Source: Microbacterium sp. oral taxon 186 str. F0373 (lineage in GTDB: Bacteria > Actinomycetota > Actinomycetes > Actinomycetales > Microbacteriaceae). Taken from it: 64,000 nucleotides of DNA. Below the pieces are notes generated by a model. It did not search any database, was not told the DNA's origin, and saw only the letters and a program-made list of their open reading frames with translations. Position numbers and translations under genes: made by a program. This document shows positions 9,311-19,431 of the stretch, in pieces. The DNA is taken from contig NZ_KE150457.1 of NCBI RefSeq assembly GCF_000411455.1, forward strand, positions 1,204,023-1,268,022, read 5' to 3'. How positions within the stretch are numbered: the first letter of the stretch is position 1; the number at the start of each line of letters is the position of its first letter.

Positions 9311-10624
9311 GTGCCGCTGATCTTCCTGCTGGGATTCGTCGTGATCGGCCTGTGGTCGACCGTCGCGCACCGCTTCGAGCGCACCGGGGTCGCAGGTCCT
9401 GCCGTGCTGGCGCTGGCAGGTGCCGCGCTCGTGCTCATCGACGTGAGCGGATTCTCGGATGCCGTCGGCAGCGACGCCGCTGAGCACGTGGTCGAGCTGA
9501 TCCTCGCCGTCCTCCTCTTCGTCGACGCCTGTGAGGTGAGCGGCGGCGTCTTCGGCGGCGAAGGAAGGACGATCGCCCGGCTGGTGCTCGTGGCCTTGCC
9601 GCTGTCGATCCTGGCGGTCGTGGTGAGCGGACTGTTCCTGCTGCCCCACCTCAGCCTGTTCATCCTGATCGTCATCGCGTGCGTGATCATGCCGACCGAC
9701 TTCGCGCCGGCGGCGACGCTGCTGCGCTCGCCGCGCATCCCCGCCCGCGTGCGCCAGATCCTGAATGTCGAGAGCGGCTACAACGACGGGCTGGTCTCGC
9801 CGGTGTTCGGCATGGCACTGGCCGCGGCGATCGCCTGGCCGACGATCCTGGCGGCGGTCAACTCCGACAACCTGTCGCCCGAGAACCAGTCGCAGCTCGA
9901 GGAGAGGCTGGGTGAGTTCTTCGAGGCGTTCTTCGGGGCGGTTCCGGCCACCGCGATCGCCATCCTCGTCGGAGCGATCGTCGGCGGAGCCTTCGGCCTG
10001 TGCGTGCGCTGGGCGTCGCGCCGGCGCTGGGCCGACGCCCCCGGCATCCGCTACGTCATGCTTCTCGTTCCGCTCATCGCCTTCGGCGTCGCGACACTCA
10101 GCGACGTCGCGGCGAACGGCTTCGTCGCGGCCTTCGTGGCCGGCATCGTCTACCGCATCGCACGGACGAGGCGCACCGATGAGCGCACCATCCCGCACGC
10201 CGAGATCCTTCTCGTCGAAGAAGCCGGCACCCTCGCCGCCAACATCGTGTGGTTCGTCCTGGGGGCCATGACCACCGTTGTCATCGTCAACGGCGTGGAC
10301 TGGCGTCTGCTCGTGCTCGTTGCCCTGGCGCTCACGCTGTTCCGCATCGTGCCGGTGTACGTGTCGATGCTGGGATCGCCCATCCCGTGGGGGTCGCGCA
10401 CTCTCATCGGAGTGATCGGTCCGCGCGGCACCGCGACGATCGTGTTCGGGCTGCTGGCGTTCAACAAGCTGCCCGACGCGGAGGCGTACGACGTCCTCGC
10501 GATCATGGTGTTCACCGTCGTCGGCAGCATCCTGCTGCACGGCATCGCCGTTCCGCAGTTCGTCAATCGACGGATGCCGGTGCTCGCGCAGCCCGCGACG
10601 GCACCGGCATCCGCCGATCACTGA
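9311..10624 (+). CDS. CPA1/NhaP-type cation:proton antiporter (437 aa)
   Basis: Integral membrane Na+(K+)/H+ exchanger with about 12 hydrophobic segments. Family marks are CVIMPTDFAPAATLL near residue 123 and ILNVESGYNDGL near 156, where the N-D pair corresponds to the ion-binding site of NhaP transporters. VIGPRGTATIVFGLLA near 375 is another conserved helix. The GTG start at 9311 has GGAGAGGGTGAAC upstream. It is single-gene, followed after 10 nt by a convergent ABC permease. It should contribute to pH and sodium homeostasis; ion preference is not readable. Confidence 0.85.
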   Translation: MPLIFLLGFVVIGLWSTVAHRFERTGVAGPAVLALAGAALVLIDVSGFSDAVGSDAAEHVVELILAVLLFVDACEVSGGVFGGEGRTIARLVLVALPLSILAVVVSGLFLLPHLSLFILIVIACVIMPTDFAPAATLLRSPRIPARVRQILNVESGYNDGLVSPVFGMALAAAIAWPTILAAVNSDNLSPENQSQLEERLGEFFEAFFGAVPATAIAILVGAIVGGAFGLCVRWASRRRWADAPGIRYVMLLVPLIAFGVATLSDVAANGFVAAFVAGIVYRIARTRRTDERTIPHAEILLVEEAGTLAANIVWFVLGAMTTVVIVNGVDWRLLVLVALALTLFRIVPVYVSMLGSPIPWGSRTLIGVIGPRGTATIVFGLLAFNKLPDAEAYDVLAIMVFTVVGSILLHGIAVPQFVNRRMPVLAQPATAPASADH

Positions 10625-10634
10625 CCCGACGGGC

Positions 10635-11719
10635 TCATCCGGCGAGGGCCTCGGAGAGCTTGACGCGCGCCCCCATCCGCAACAGCGAGTTCTGGTAGAT
10701 CTTCGCGCCCACCCAGATGGCCGCCGCGCAGGTGACCAGCATGATGGCGAGCGACAGCAGCGGCTCCCACCACTGCGCGTCACCCAGGAAGATGCGCACG
10801 GGCATGCCGACGGGGGCCGAGAACGGCACGTAGGACATGATCGTCATCACCAGCGGGTTGTCGTTGAAGAAGATGACGAGGAAGTACGGCGCCATCACCA
10901 GCATGGTCAGCGGCGTCGTGGTCGAGCCGATGTCCTCCATCCGCGACACCATCGCCGCCGCGGCGGCGAACAGCGCAGCGAGCAGGATGAAGCCGAAGAG
11001 GAAGAAGACGGCGAACCAGGCGATGGGGGCGCCGAGCCCGGCGAGCAGGCTGCTCTGCCCGGTGACGGTGAAGCCGATGATCGCGATCGCGGCGAGGCCG
11101 ATGATCTGGCCCATCGCGAGGATCGTGTTGCCGATGACCTTGCCGGCCAGCAGCGCCCGCACGGGGACGGCGGAGATGAGCAGTTCGACAACGCGAGTCT
11201 GCTTCTCCTCCACGACGGACTGCGCGATCGTCGAGCCGAAGGTCAGTGCCGCCATGAAGAAGATGAGCCCGAATCCGAGCGCGACGAGGTAGCGCAGTCC
11301 CGGGTGCACGCTCGACGGGTCGAGCAGCTCCACCTGCGGGGTGAGGCTCAGCGCTTGCAGCAGGGACGACGGGGCCGTCTCCTTCGCGACGACGGTGTAC
11401 TCGAACGGCGCGGCGCCGCCGGGGATGAGCGCGGCGTCAACGGTGCCGTCCTGCACGAGCGCGCGTGCGGCGTCGGCATCGGCGACCTCGGTGGTCTTCA
11501 CGAGCGGGTTGTCGGCGACCGATGCGGCGGTGTCGGCGGTGACGGCGACCGGCGTCCGGCTGTCGGACTGCGCCGAGAAGCCTCCCCACAGCACACCGAC
11601 GAGCGCGAGCACGAAGAGGATGCCGGTGGAGATGAGATACGCCTTGCTGCGGAGCTTGGATCCCACCTCGCGCTCGGCGACGAGCCACGTGCTCTGGGCA
11701 AAGGATGGAGCGCTGACGT

Positions 11720-11723
<4 letters not shown>
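10635..11723 (-). CDS. ABC-2 type exporter permease (NatB-like, 362 aa)
   Basis: Membrane subunit of an ABC exporter. One transmembrane helix near residues 30-50 is followed by a roughly 120-residue external loop, then five more helices (from about 165 on), the NatB/ABC-2 topology. VVEEKQTRVVELLISAVP near residue 180 is the conserved coupling-helix region of this family. GTG 11723 overlaps the stop of the ATPase gene (GTGA). Related pairs export sodium or small amphiphiles; the substrate here is unknown. Confidence 0.85.
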
Positions 11724-12604
<881 letters not shown>

Positions 12605-12842
12605 GTTCTCCTCCTCGACTTGCCGTTGACTCCACGTTAGGAAGCGCGGATGCCGCAAACCTCCCCCCTGAGGCGGGAATCCGTAGCGCAATCCGCTGCG
12701 CGGCGGCATCTGCCGGGCCTCGGCATCCCCCATGCGGGGGAGTGTGTGTTCCGCAGTTCTCACGGCGCAGGAGCGCGGGGCACTCGGTGAATTCCCAGCA
12801 ATGGGTAACACCGCGTCCACCATTTGCTCAGGCGAGCTCTCC

Positions 12843-12848
12843 TAAACT
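12843..12848 (+). promoter_or_regulatory. -10 box of the glycosyltransferase gene
   Basis: TAAACT, 7 nt before GTG 12856. This decides the start over an upstream ATG at 12742 that has no promoter or ribosome-binding site. Confidence 0.6.
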
Positions 12849-12855
12849 CTGTCGA

Positions 12856-14223
12856 GTGACGAGCGCTCCTGAGGTGACCCGCGCCCTCGGCGCCCGTGTA
12901 TCCGACCGTGCCCGCGAGTGGTGGCCCCGTGCCCTGCACTTCGCGTTCACCCGTCGTGGCCTGCTCATCGGCTTCGCCGTCGTGCACGCCCTCTTCTTCC
13001 TTGCTCTGCTGAAGGTCATGATCTTCGGCGGCACGGAGGGCGACCTGCCGCTGTACCGCCTGTGGGCGGAGCAGGCGGCCCACGGGCACTGGCCCGTGAT
13101 CGACATGCCGTGGGTTTACCCGGCCGGTGCTCTCGCGCCGATCATGGCCGCGATCGTCGCGGGCCCCTGGAACTACCAGCTCGTCTGGCTGCTCATGATG
13201 GTGGCGGCGAACTTCTTCGCCGTCCTCGCTCTCACCGACAACCTTCGCAACCGCAAGGGCTACGTCGCGGCCTGGTACTGGCTGGCCATCCAGGTGCTGC
13301 TCGCGCCCGTCTCGATGCTGCGCCTCGAGGGCTTCGCCGCGCCGCTGGCCATCGCCGGTCTCGTCTGGCTCGTCCGTCGCCCCTTCATCGCGGGGGTGCT
13401 GATCGCCGCGGCGACATGGATCAAGGTCGCCCCGGCGGCTTTGGCCGCCGCCGCCGTCGCCGTCTCGTCGTTGCGCATGCGCATCATCGCCGGTGGACTG
13501 GCCTTGAGCGCCGCCATAGCCGGCGTGGTGGTCGCCTTCGGCGGCGCCTCCAACCTCTTCAGCTTCGCCACGATCCAGGGCGACCGCGCCCTGCAGCTCG
13601 AGGCTCCCGTCGCCACCCCCTGGGTGTGGGCGACGGTGCTGGGTCTTCCCGGGGCTCAGATCCACCAGAACTACGTCCTGGCGACGCGTGAGGTCGCCGG
13701 TCCCGGCGCCACCGCCGCGGGCGTGCTGGTCGGCTACGCCATGCCGATCGCCTTCATGGTGATCCTCGTCCTGCTCTGGCGTGCGCGTCGTCGTGCGCTC
13801 CAGGCGGGCGCCCTGTCCCGCATCGGCGAGCAGCACCTGATCCTTCGCGGAGCGTTCGCGTTGACGTCGGCTCTCATCGTGTTCAACAAGGTGGGCTCGC
13901 CGCAGTACATGCTGTGGCTTGCCCCCGTCGTCGCCGCCGGCCTGCTGATCGACCGCAAGGCGTGGACGTCGATCGCCGTCTGGCTGGCGGTCACGTGCTT
14001 TCTGACGACCCTCGTGTTCCCGGTGCTGTACTTGCCGCTGATCGATGCTCATCCGTTCGCCGCCGGCGTGCTTCTTGCTCGTAACGTGCTGCTGGTCGGC
14101 ATGTTCGGCTGGAGCCTCGTGGTGCTGTGGCGTCCCGACGCGACTCTGGTCTCGCTGCGCGAGCGCCTGGCGCGCGCCGCGACGACGGCCACCACGGGGT
14201 CGATCCCGGTCGCCGTTCGCTGA
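12856..14223 (+). CDS. GT87-like polyprenol-phosphate-sugar glycosyltransferase / DUF2029 membrane protein (455 aa)
   Basis: Multi-pass membrane protein with about 10 hydrophobic segments. After a 30-residue polar head come the first helix (GLLIGFAVVHALFFLALL), then GDLPLYRLWAEQAAHG and MPWVYPAGALAPI. This is the D-Y plus P-x-YPP-like lumenal motif set of GT-C alpha-mannosyltransferases of family 87. TWIKVAPAA and FNKVGSPQYMLWLAP are further conserved motifs. It probably extends cell-envelope glycans or glycolipids using a lipid-linked donor. It is monocistronic and convergent with the two-component genes; the acceptor is unknown. Confidence 0.75.
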   Translation: MTSAPEVTRALGARVSDRAREWWPRALHFAFTRRGLLIGFAVVHALFFLALLKVMIFGGTEGDLPLYRLWAEQAAHGHWPVIDMPWVYPAGALAPIMAAIVAGPWNYQLVWLLMMVAANFFAVLALTDNLRNRKGYVAAWYWLAIQVLLAPVSMLRLEGFAAPLAIAGLVWLVRRPFIAGVLIAAATWIKVAPAALAAAAVAVSSLRMRIIAGGLALSAAIAGVVVAFGGASNLFSFATIQGDRALQLEAPVATPWVWATVLGLPGAQIHQNYVLATREVAGPGATAAGVLVGYAMPIAFMVILVLLWRARRRALQAGALSRIGEQHLILRGAFALTSALIVFNKVGSPQYMLWLAPVVAAGLLIDRKAWTSIAVWLAVTCFLTTLVFPVLYLPLIDAHPFAAGVLLARNVLLVGMFGWSLVVLWRPDATLVSLRERLARAATTATTGSIPVAVR

Positions 14224-14285
14224 CCTGACACGGCGGGTCACCCGCCTCGCTCCGCCCCGGGGTGGTGCGAGGCCGGCAGTTCGCG

Positions 14286-15002
14286 TCAGACCATGCCGTG
14301 ACGGTGGGCGTAGACCACGGCGGCCACGCGGTCGCGGGCGCCGAGCTTCTGCAGCACGTTCGACACATGCGTCTTGACGGTCGCCTCCCCGATGAACAGG
14401 GCGGCGGCGATCTCGGCATTGCTGTACGCCTCGGCGAGCAGACGCAGGACGTCATCCTCGCGCTCGGTGAGCTCGATCGTCGCCGCGGCCGTGCGTGGCG
14501 CCGCGACGGACGAGCTCGTCGCCCTGGATGCCGCCATCGAGGCGGTGGGCGCGTCGACGGGGTCGGTCGGTGACGCCGCGAACCGCTCGATGACGCGGCG
14601 GGTGACCGCCGGTGACAGGAGCGCGTCGCCCGCAGCGGCGACGCGCACGGCGGTGACGAGCTCCTCCGGGCCGGCATTCTTCAGGAGGAAGCCGCTCGCG
14701 CCCGCGTGCAGCGCCTGGAAGAGATAGTCGTCACGGTCGAACGTGGTCACGATGACGACGACACCCGTGACCGACGGATCGGCGACGATGCGACGGGTCG
14801 CTTCGAGCCCGTCCATGTCGGGCATCTGCACGTCCATGCAGATCACGTCGGGGTGGAGAGCGGACGCCGCTGCCACCGCCTCTGATCCCGTCGCGGCCTC
14901 GCCCACGACCGTGATGTCGTGCTGCGCTTCCAGGATCATGCGGAAGCCGGCTCGCATGACGGCGTGATCATCGACGAGAAGCACCCGCACCGGCTCACTC
15001 AT
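14286..15002 (-). CDS. NarL/LuxR-family response regulator
   Basis: Two-domain response regulator of 238 residues. The receiver domain (1-125) has acidic pocket DDH at 11-13, phospho-acceptor Asp in CMDVQMPDMDG near 57, and Thr/Lys at TTFD and LKNAG. A poorly conserved Ala/Ser/Thr linker (about 150-175) is unusually long. The C-terminal LuxR HTH reads LTEREDDVLRLLAEAYSNAEIA and TVKTHVSNVLQKLGARDR. It overlaps the kinase gene by ATGA and is surely its partner. The target could be the neighbouring ABC exporter or glycosyltransferase, which is inference. Confidence 0.9.
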   Translation of the reverse strand: MSEPVRVLLVDDHAVMRAGFRMILEAQHDITVVGEAATGSEAVAAASALHPDVICMDVQMPDMDGLEATRRIVADPSVTGVVVIVTTFDRDDYLFQALHAGASGFLLKNAGPEELVTAVRVAAAGDALLSPAVTRRVIERFAASPTDPVDAPTASMAASRATSSSVAAPRTAAATIELTEREDDVLRLLAEAYSNAEIAAALFIGEATVKTHVSNVLQKLGARDRVAAVVYAHRHGMV

Positions 15003-16297
15003 CGCCCTGCCTCCGCGGTCCGTGCCGCGCGGGGCGGTGATGTTCGGGTCGAGACTCCTCCGAGCCGCGCGGGCACGCGGGCGCGCACAAGGAACCCGCC
15101 CCGCGGCCGCGGCCCTGCCTCGAGTGTTCCGCCCGATGCCGCTGCGCGTTCGCGCATCCCGACGATGCCGAGCCCCGCCCGCCCGGCGACGTGCTCACGG
15201 CCGCGGTTGGCGACCTCCAGCTCGACGTGATCGTCGTCGAAGCGCAGACGGACGTCGGCCGCGGCATCCGGCCCACCGTGACGCCGCGCGTTCGTGAGCG
15301 CCTCCTGCGCGATGCGGTACAGGTTCACCTGCACCAGCTCGGGCAGATCAGTCGGAGCGCCGACCACGGCGAAGGTCGTGGGCATGCCGTTCTCATTCGC
15401 GTGGGCGACGAGCTCGGGAATCGAATCCAGACGCACTGTCGATGCAGCCGGCGTCTCGGCGTCGGGTGTGCGGAGGGTCTCGAGCAGCTGACGAAGCTCG
15501 GTCAGCGCCTCGCGCGCCGACGTCTCCACCGTCACCAACGCCTCCCGGGCTGCGGCGGTGTCGTCGTCGAGTACGGTGCGCGCCGCCCCCGCCTGCACGC
15601 CCATGGCCGATACGTGGTGGGCAACGACGTCGTGGAGTTCGCGCGCGATGCGCACCCGATCGAGGGCGACGGCCTGCGCGGCCGTCAGCTCCCGCTCTCG
15701 CTCCAGCTCCGCCGTCCGGTCCTCGAGCACGGAGCGCGAGCGGGCGTCGGCCCACGCGCGCTCACCGAAGTAGTACGCGCCCCCGAAGTAGGCGGCGTTC
15801 ACGAGCAGCTGGATGATCATGTAAGCCGCGAAGGGGGAGAAGAGCCCCGCACGCGACGGTCCGTCGCCGTCCGGGTCGATCGCGCTCTGGAACATCACGA
15901 CCAGCAGCCAGACGAACATGCCCACGATCACGGCGAGCCGCACGATCGTCGCGCGACGCCGGTGGCCGACCCACGCGCCGACGGTGTACATCGCGATGAA
16001 CAGCGCGACATTGCCGACATAGACCTCGGGGATGCGCACCGACACCCCGACGAAAAAGGCGAGGGCGACCACGACGAGGGTCAGCTCGGGAAAGCGCCGG
16101 CGCACGGCGAGCGGCAGGGTGAGGGCCGCGACGTAGACGAGCGCCCAGCCGAACGCGGGCGTGCTCTCGCCGTAGAAGCCGGCCACCTTCCCCAGCCACG
16201 CACTGATCACGGCACTGATCAGCAGCGCCAGCGCGAGCCACACATCGTTGCGACGCTGCGCGGGGGTGGTCGTGCGGATGAGGGCGGCCGAGCTCAT
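14999..16297 (-). CDS. DesK/NarX-type sensor histidine kinase
   Basis: 432 residues. The first 190 hold about five or six membrane helices with short loops and no large external domain, so it probably senses a membrane or envelope state. The HisKA_3 dimerisation box VRIARELHDVVAHHVSAMGVQAG, near residue 222, carries the phosphorylated His. The HATPase end shows GLGIVGMRERAAASGG. It shares four bases with the response regulator gene. The ATG at 16297 follows TAGCGT by 6 nt. Confidence 0.9.
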   Translation of the reverse strand: MSSAALIRTTTPAQRRNDVWLALALLISAVISAWLGKVAGFYGESTPAFGWALVYVAALTLPLAVRRRFPELTLVVVALAFFVGVSVRIPEVYVGNVALFIAMYTVGAWVGHRRRATIVRLAVIVGMFVWLLVVMFQSAIDPDGDGPSRAGLFSPFAAYMIIQLLVNAAYFGGAYYFGERAWADARSRSVLEDRTAELERERELTAAQAVALDRVRIARELHDVVAHHVSAMGVQAGAARTVLDDDTAAAREALVTVETSAREALTELRQLLETLRTPDAETPAASTVRLDSIPELVAHANENGMPTTFAVVGAPTDLPELVQVNLYRIAQEALTNARRHGGPDAAADVRLRFDDDHVELEVANRGREHVAGRAGLGIVGMRERAAASGGTLEAGPRPRGGFLVRARVPARLGGVSTRTSPPRAARTAEAGR

Positions 16298-16303
16298 CCT
16301 TCC

Positions 16304-16309
16304 ACGCTA
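16304..16309 (-). promoter_or_regulatory. -10 box of the two-component operon
   Basis: TAGCGT on the minus strand, 6 nt before ATG 16297. GGAAGG lies directly against the ATG, too close to serve as a ribosome-binding site. Confidence 0.55.
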
Positions 16310-16390
16310 GGGGGAGCCGGATGCCGCGGCATCCCCCGTGGGACGGAGAGGGGCCTCGACGTCATCGCGCCGCGGGTGCATGCTCTGCGT

Positions 16391-16813
16391 ATGACGAGCA
16401 TCTTCGTGAACATTCCGACGAGTGACCTCGACCGCAGCATCGCCTTCTACCGGGCACTCGGCTGCGCGATCAACCCGAACTTCACCGACGAGAATGCGGC
16501 GTGCGTCGTCTGGTCGGACGACATCTTCTTCATGGTGCTGCGCCGGGAGTTCTTCGCGACCTTCACCGACAAGCCCCTCGGAGAGCCCAAGGAGTGGGCA
16601 CAGGTGTCGCTGTCGTTCGCGCGGGACTCGCGTGCCGACGTCGACGCGATCGTCGAGGCTGGGGTGGCTGCCGGTGGCACCGAGCCGCACCCCGCTCAGG
16701 ACTACGGCTTCATGTACAGCCGCGACCTGGACGACCCCGACGGCAACAGCCTCGGCTTCCTGTACATGGACCCCGTCGCGGCCGAGCAGGGTCCTCCGGC
16801 AGAGACCGCGTGA
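16391..16813 (+). CDS. VOC-family (glyoxalase/bleomycin-resistance fold) protein
   Basis: 140-residue vicinal-oxygen-chelate protein with two beta-alpha-beta-beta-beta modules. The start SIFVNIPTSDLDRSIAFYRALG and end RDLDDPDGNSLGFLYMDP are typical of the PhnB/lactoylglutathione-lyase-like branch. The terminal E-type metal ligand is replaced by G in NSLGFLYMD, so it may not bind metal in the usual way. ATG 16391 is preceded by CATGCT at 6 nt, a weaker version of the leaderless pattern. Substrate unknown. Confidence 0.8.
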   Translation: MTSIFVNIPTSDLDRSIAFYRALGCAINPNFTDENAACVVWSDDIFFMVLRREFFATFTDKPLGEPKEWAQVSLSFARDSRADVDAIVEAGVAAGGTEPHPAQDYGFMYSRDLDDPDGNSLGFLYMDPVAAEQGPPAETA

Positions 16814-16829
16814 TGCGCGGCGGGCCCGG

Positions 16830-17669
16830 TCACCAGATCATCGGGCGGTCGTCGTCATCGGGGCCCTCGAGGTCGAGGTCGACGACGACGGGGACGTGAT
16901 CGCTCGGGATCTCACCTTTGCGCTCGTCGCGGTGGATGGCGGCCGCGGTCACCGCGTCGGAGAAGGCGTGCGAGCCGAGGATGAAGTCGATGCGCAGGCC
17001 CTCGTTGCGGGGGAAGCGCAACTGCTTGTAGTCCCAGTAGGTGTAGCCGGTCGGCACGAGCGGACGGACTGTGTCGGAGAGCCCGGCATCCAGGAGCGCC
17101 TGGAAGGCGGCCCGCTCGGGGACGGAGACGTGCGTGGTGACGCCTTCGACGACCGTCGGGTCGCCGTTGTCGGCATCCGTGGGGGCGATGTTGAAGTCGC
17201 CGGTGAGCGCGAGCGCCCGGTCGGGATCGGCCGCGAGCGTGTCTGCGGTGTAGCCGCGGAGCGCTTCGAGCCAGTCGAGCTTGTAGCGGTAGTGCGGATC
17301 GTCGAGGCCGCGCCCGTTGGGCACGTAGAGGCTCCACACCTCGACGCCGCCGATGGTCGCGCCGAGTGCGCGCGCCTCGAGCGGAGCGCCGGGGCCGTCG
17401 TGGCCCTTCGCGAAGCCGGGCATGTTCGGGAAGCCGATCTGCACGTCCTCGATCGGCTCACGGCTGGCGATGGCCACGCCGTTCCACTGGTTGAGACCGT
17501 GCGCCTCGACGGTGTAGCCCGCCGCCTCGAACGCCTCGTACGGGAACTGCTCGGGCTTGCACTTGATCTCCTGCATCGCCAGCACGTCGATGCCCTCGCG
17601 GACGGCGAAGTCGACGGTGCGGACGACGCGGGCGCGGATCGAGTTGACGTTCCAGGTGGCGATGCGCAT
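16830..17669 (-). CDS. xthA: exodeoxyribonuclease III (AP endonuclease)
   Basis: 279 residues, the normal ExoIII length. It cleaves at abasic sites and removes 3' blocks in base excision repair. Motifs run in order: ATWNVNSIRAR at the start, AMQEIKCKPEQFP with the metal-binding Glu, YVPNGRGLDDPHYRYKLDWL, GDFNIAPTDADN, GLRIDFILGS, and the terminal SDHVPVVVDL catalytic Asp-His. All are intact. It is transcribed alone, probably leaderless, and convergent with the VOC gene. Confidence 0.93.
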   Translation of the reverse strand: MRIATWNVNSIRARVVRTVDFAVREGIDVLAMQEIKCKPEQFPYEAFEAAGYTVEAHGLNQWNGVAIASREPIEDVQIGFPNMPGFAKGHDGPGAPLEARALGATIGGVEVWSLYVPNGRGLDDPHYRYKLDWLEALRGYTADTLAADPDRALALTGDFNIAPTDADNGDPTVVEGVTTHVSVPERAAFQALLDAGLSDTVRPLVPTGYTYWDYKQLRFPRNEGLRIDFILGSHAFSDAVTAAAIHRDERKGEIPSDHVPVVVDLDLEGPDDDDRPMIW

Positions 17670-17676
17670 GGCATCC

Positions 17677-17682
17677 AGCGTA
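17677..17682 (-). promoter_or_regulatory. -10 box of xthA
   Basis: TACGCT on the minus strand, 7 nt before ATG 17669. Confidence 0.55.
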
Positions 17683-17714
17683 TTGGCCCCCGCGCTGGGG
17701 TCGGCGCCCCGCCG

Positions 17715-17810
17715 TTCCGTATTCAGTCTCCGCGGCCCGCGGCATCCCGCTCCGGCCCGTCTTGGCGCGCTGCGTCACCACGCCGCATCGCAACCAGACT
17801 GAATACGGAA
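17715..17810. repeat. 95-bp intergenic element, copy 1, with 15-bp inverted ends
   Basis: TTCCGTATTCAGTCT at 17715-17729 and its exact reverse complement AGACTGAATACGGAA at 17796-17810. The 66-nt interior is GC-rich and unrelated to the interiors of the other copies. AT-containing ends stand out from the GC-rich background. It lies between the xthA start and the pntB stop. Confidence 0.8.
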
Positions 17811-17867
17811 CACGTCCTGAGGAGGAGCCGGCTGTGCAGGCCGCCGAAGGGCGCGGGCACCCTCATG

Positions 17868-17962
17868 TCCCGTATTCAGTCTGCACGGGCATGAAGCTGG
17901 CCCGACCGGCGGAATCGTGGGCTGGGCGGCGCCCGCCGGTGGCAATCAGACTGAATACGGAA
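17868..17962. repeat. 95-bp intergenic element, copy 2, with 15-bp inverted ends
   Basis: TCCCGTATTCAGTCT at 17868-17882 and AGACTGAATACGGAA at 17948-17962, one mismatch between arms. The interior is 65 nt. It ends 24 nt beyond the pntB stop codon, so it may act as the pnt operon terminator. Confidence 0.8.
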
Positions 17963-17985
17963 CGCCCACCCACGCGGGCGGTGGG

Positions 17986-19431
17986 TCACAGCGCCCGCAG
18001 GATGTCCTCCACCCGCTGCTTGGCGTCGCCGAACAGCATCTGCGTGTTGTCGCGGAAGAACAGCGGGTTCGCCACCCCGGCGTAGCCCGAGGCCATCGAT
18101 CGCTTGAACACCACGACGTTGCGCGCCTCCCACACGTGCAGCACCGGCATGCCCGCGATGGGCGAGCCCGGGTCTTCGGCCGCGGCCGGGTTGACCGTGT
18201 CGTTCGCCCCGATCACCAGCACCACGTCGGTGTCGGCGAAGTCGTCGTTGATCTCGTCGAGCTCCAGCACGATGTCGTACGGCACCTTCGCCTCGGCCAG
18301 CAGCACGTTCATGTGGCCCGGCAGGCGCCCCGCGACGGGGTGGATGCCGAAGCGCACCTCGACGCCCCGCTCGCGCAGCCGCTTCGTGAGGTCGGCGACG
18401 GGGTACTGCGCCTGGGCGACGGCCATGCCGTACCCGGGGGTGATGATGACCGACCGGGCATCGCGGAGGAGCTCGGCGACGGCCGCGGCATCCGTCTCGT
18501 GGTGCTCACCCTCCTCGGCGTCGGCGCTGCGGGGAGCTTCGATGCCGAATCCGCCGGCGATGACCGAGAGGAACGACCGGTTCATCGCCTTGCACATGAT
18601 GTACGACAGGTACGCACCGGACGAGCCGACGAGGGCGCCGGTGACGATGAGCAGGTCGTTGTTCAGGAGGAACCCGGCGGCGGCCGCGGCCCAGCCGGAG
18701 TAGCTGTTGAGCATCGAGACGACGACGGGCATGTCGCCGCCGCCGATCGAGGCCACCAGATGCCAGCCGAGGGCGAGGGCCAGCGCGGTCACGGCGACGA
18801 GCAGCCAGATCGACGGGGTCGCAACGTACCAGACGGTCAGCACGAGGAAGAGTGCCAGGGCGCCGATGTTGAGGGCGTTCTTGCCGGGCAGCATCAGCGG
18901 CTTCGACGACATCCGCCCGGACAGCTTCAGGAAGGCGACGATCGATCCCGTGAAGGTGACGGCGCCGATGAAGACCCCGATGAACACCTCGGCGTGGTGG
19001 ATGCCGATGAGCTCGGGCGCGATGCCTTCGGCGTAGAGGTGGCCGTTCCAGCCGACGAGCACGGCCGCCAGTCCCACGAAGGAGTGCAGCAGCGCGATGA
19101 GCTCGGGCATGCCGGTCATCTCGACCACGCGCGCCCGCCAGAGGCCGATGGTGCCGCCGACCACGACCGCGGCCACGAGAAGCGTCATCCCGAGCGCGGC
19201 GGACGCACCGTCCACCACGAGGGTGCCGTTCGCGATGACGAGCACGAGAGTGGCGAGCAGGGCGATCGTCATACCGGCGATACCGTAGACGACGCCGCGG
19301 CGGGCGGTCTCCTGCTTGCTGAGGCCAGCGAGGGCGAGGATGAACAGCAGCGCCGCGACGATGTAGGCAGCGGTGGACACGGACTGGGCGAGCATGACGG
19401 CGCCGAGGTCTCCGATGTAGGCGTCGGTCAC
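17986..19431 (-). CDS. pntB: NAD(P) transhydrogenase subunit beta
   Basis: 481-residue beta subunit of proton-translocating transhydrogenase, which reduces NADP+ with NADH using the proton gradient. Nine or so membrane helices fill residues 1-290. The NADP-binding domain III follows, with [43 protein letters not shown], and the final [17 protein letters not shown] 19431 overlaps the pntA stop. Two 95-bp elements lie just downstream. Supplies NADPH for biosynthesis and redox defence. Confidence 0.95.
   Translation of the reverse strand: MTDAYIGDLGAVMLAQSVSTAAYIVAALLFILALAGLSKQETARRGVVYGIAGMTIALLATLVLVIANGTLVVDGASAALGMTLLVAAVVVGGTIGLWRARVVEMTGMPELIALLHSFVGLAAVLVGWNGHLYAEGIAPELIGIHHAEVFIGVFIGAVTFTGSIVAFLKLSGRMSSKPLMLPGKNALNIGALALFLVLTVWYVATPSIWLLVAVTALALALGWHLVASIGGGDMPVVVSMLNSYSGWAAAAAGFLLNNDLLIVTGALVGSSGAYLSYIMCKAMNRSFLSVIAGGFGIEAPRSADAEEGEHHETDAAAVAELLRDARSVIITPGYGMAVAQAQYPVADLTKRLRERGVEVRFGIHPVAGRLPGHMNVLLAEAKVPYDIVLELDEINDDFADTDVVLVIGANDTVNPAAAEDPGSPIAGMPVLHVWEARNVVVFKRSMASGYAGVANPLFFRDNTQMLFGDAKQRVEDILRAL

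Noticed and set aside
17715..17962. Insertion sequence or MITE as the explanation of the 95-bp elements
   Set aside because: No transposase, no visible target-site duplication, and interiors unrelated between copies. Kept as a repeat of unknown kind.
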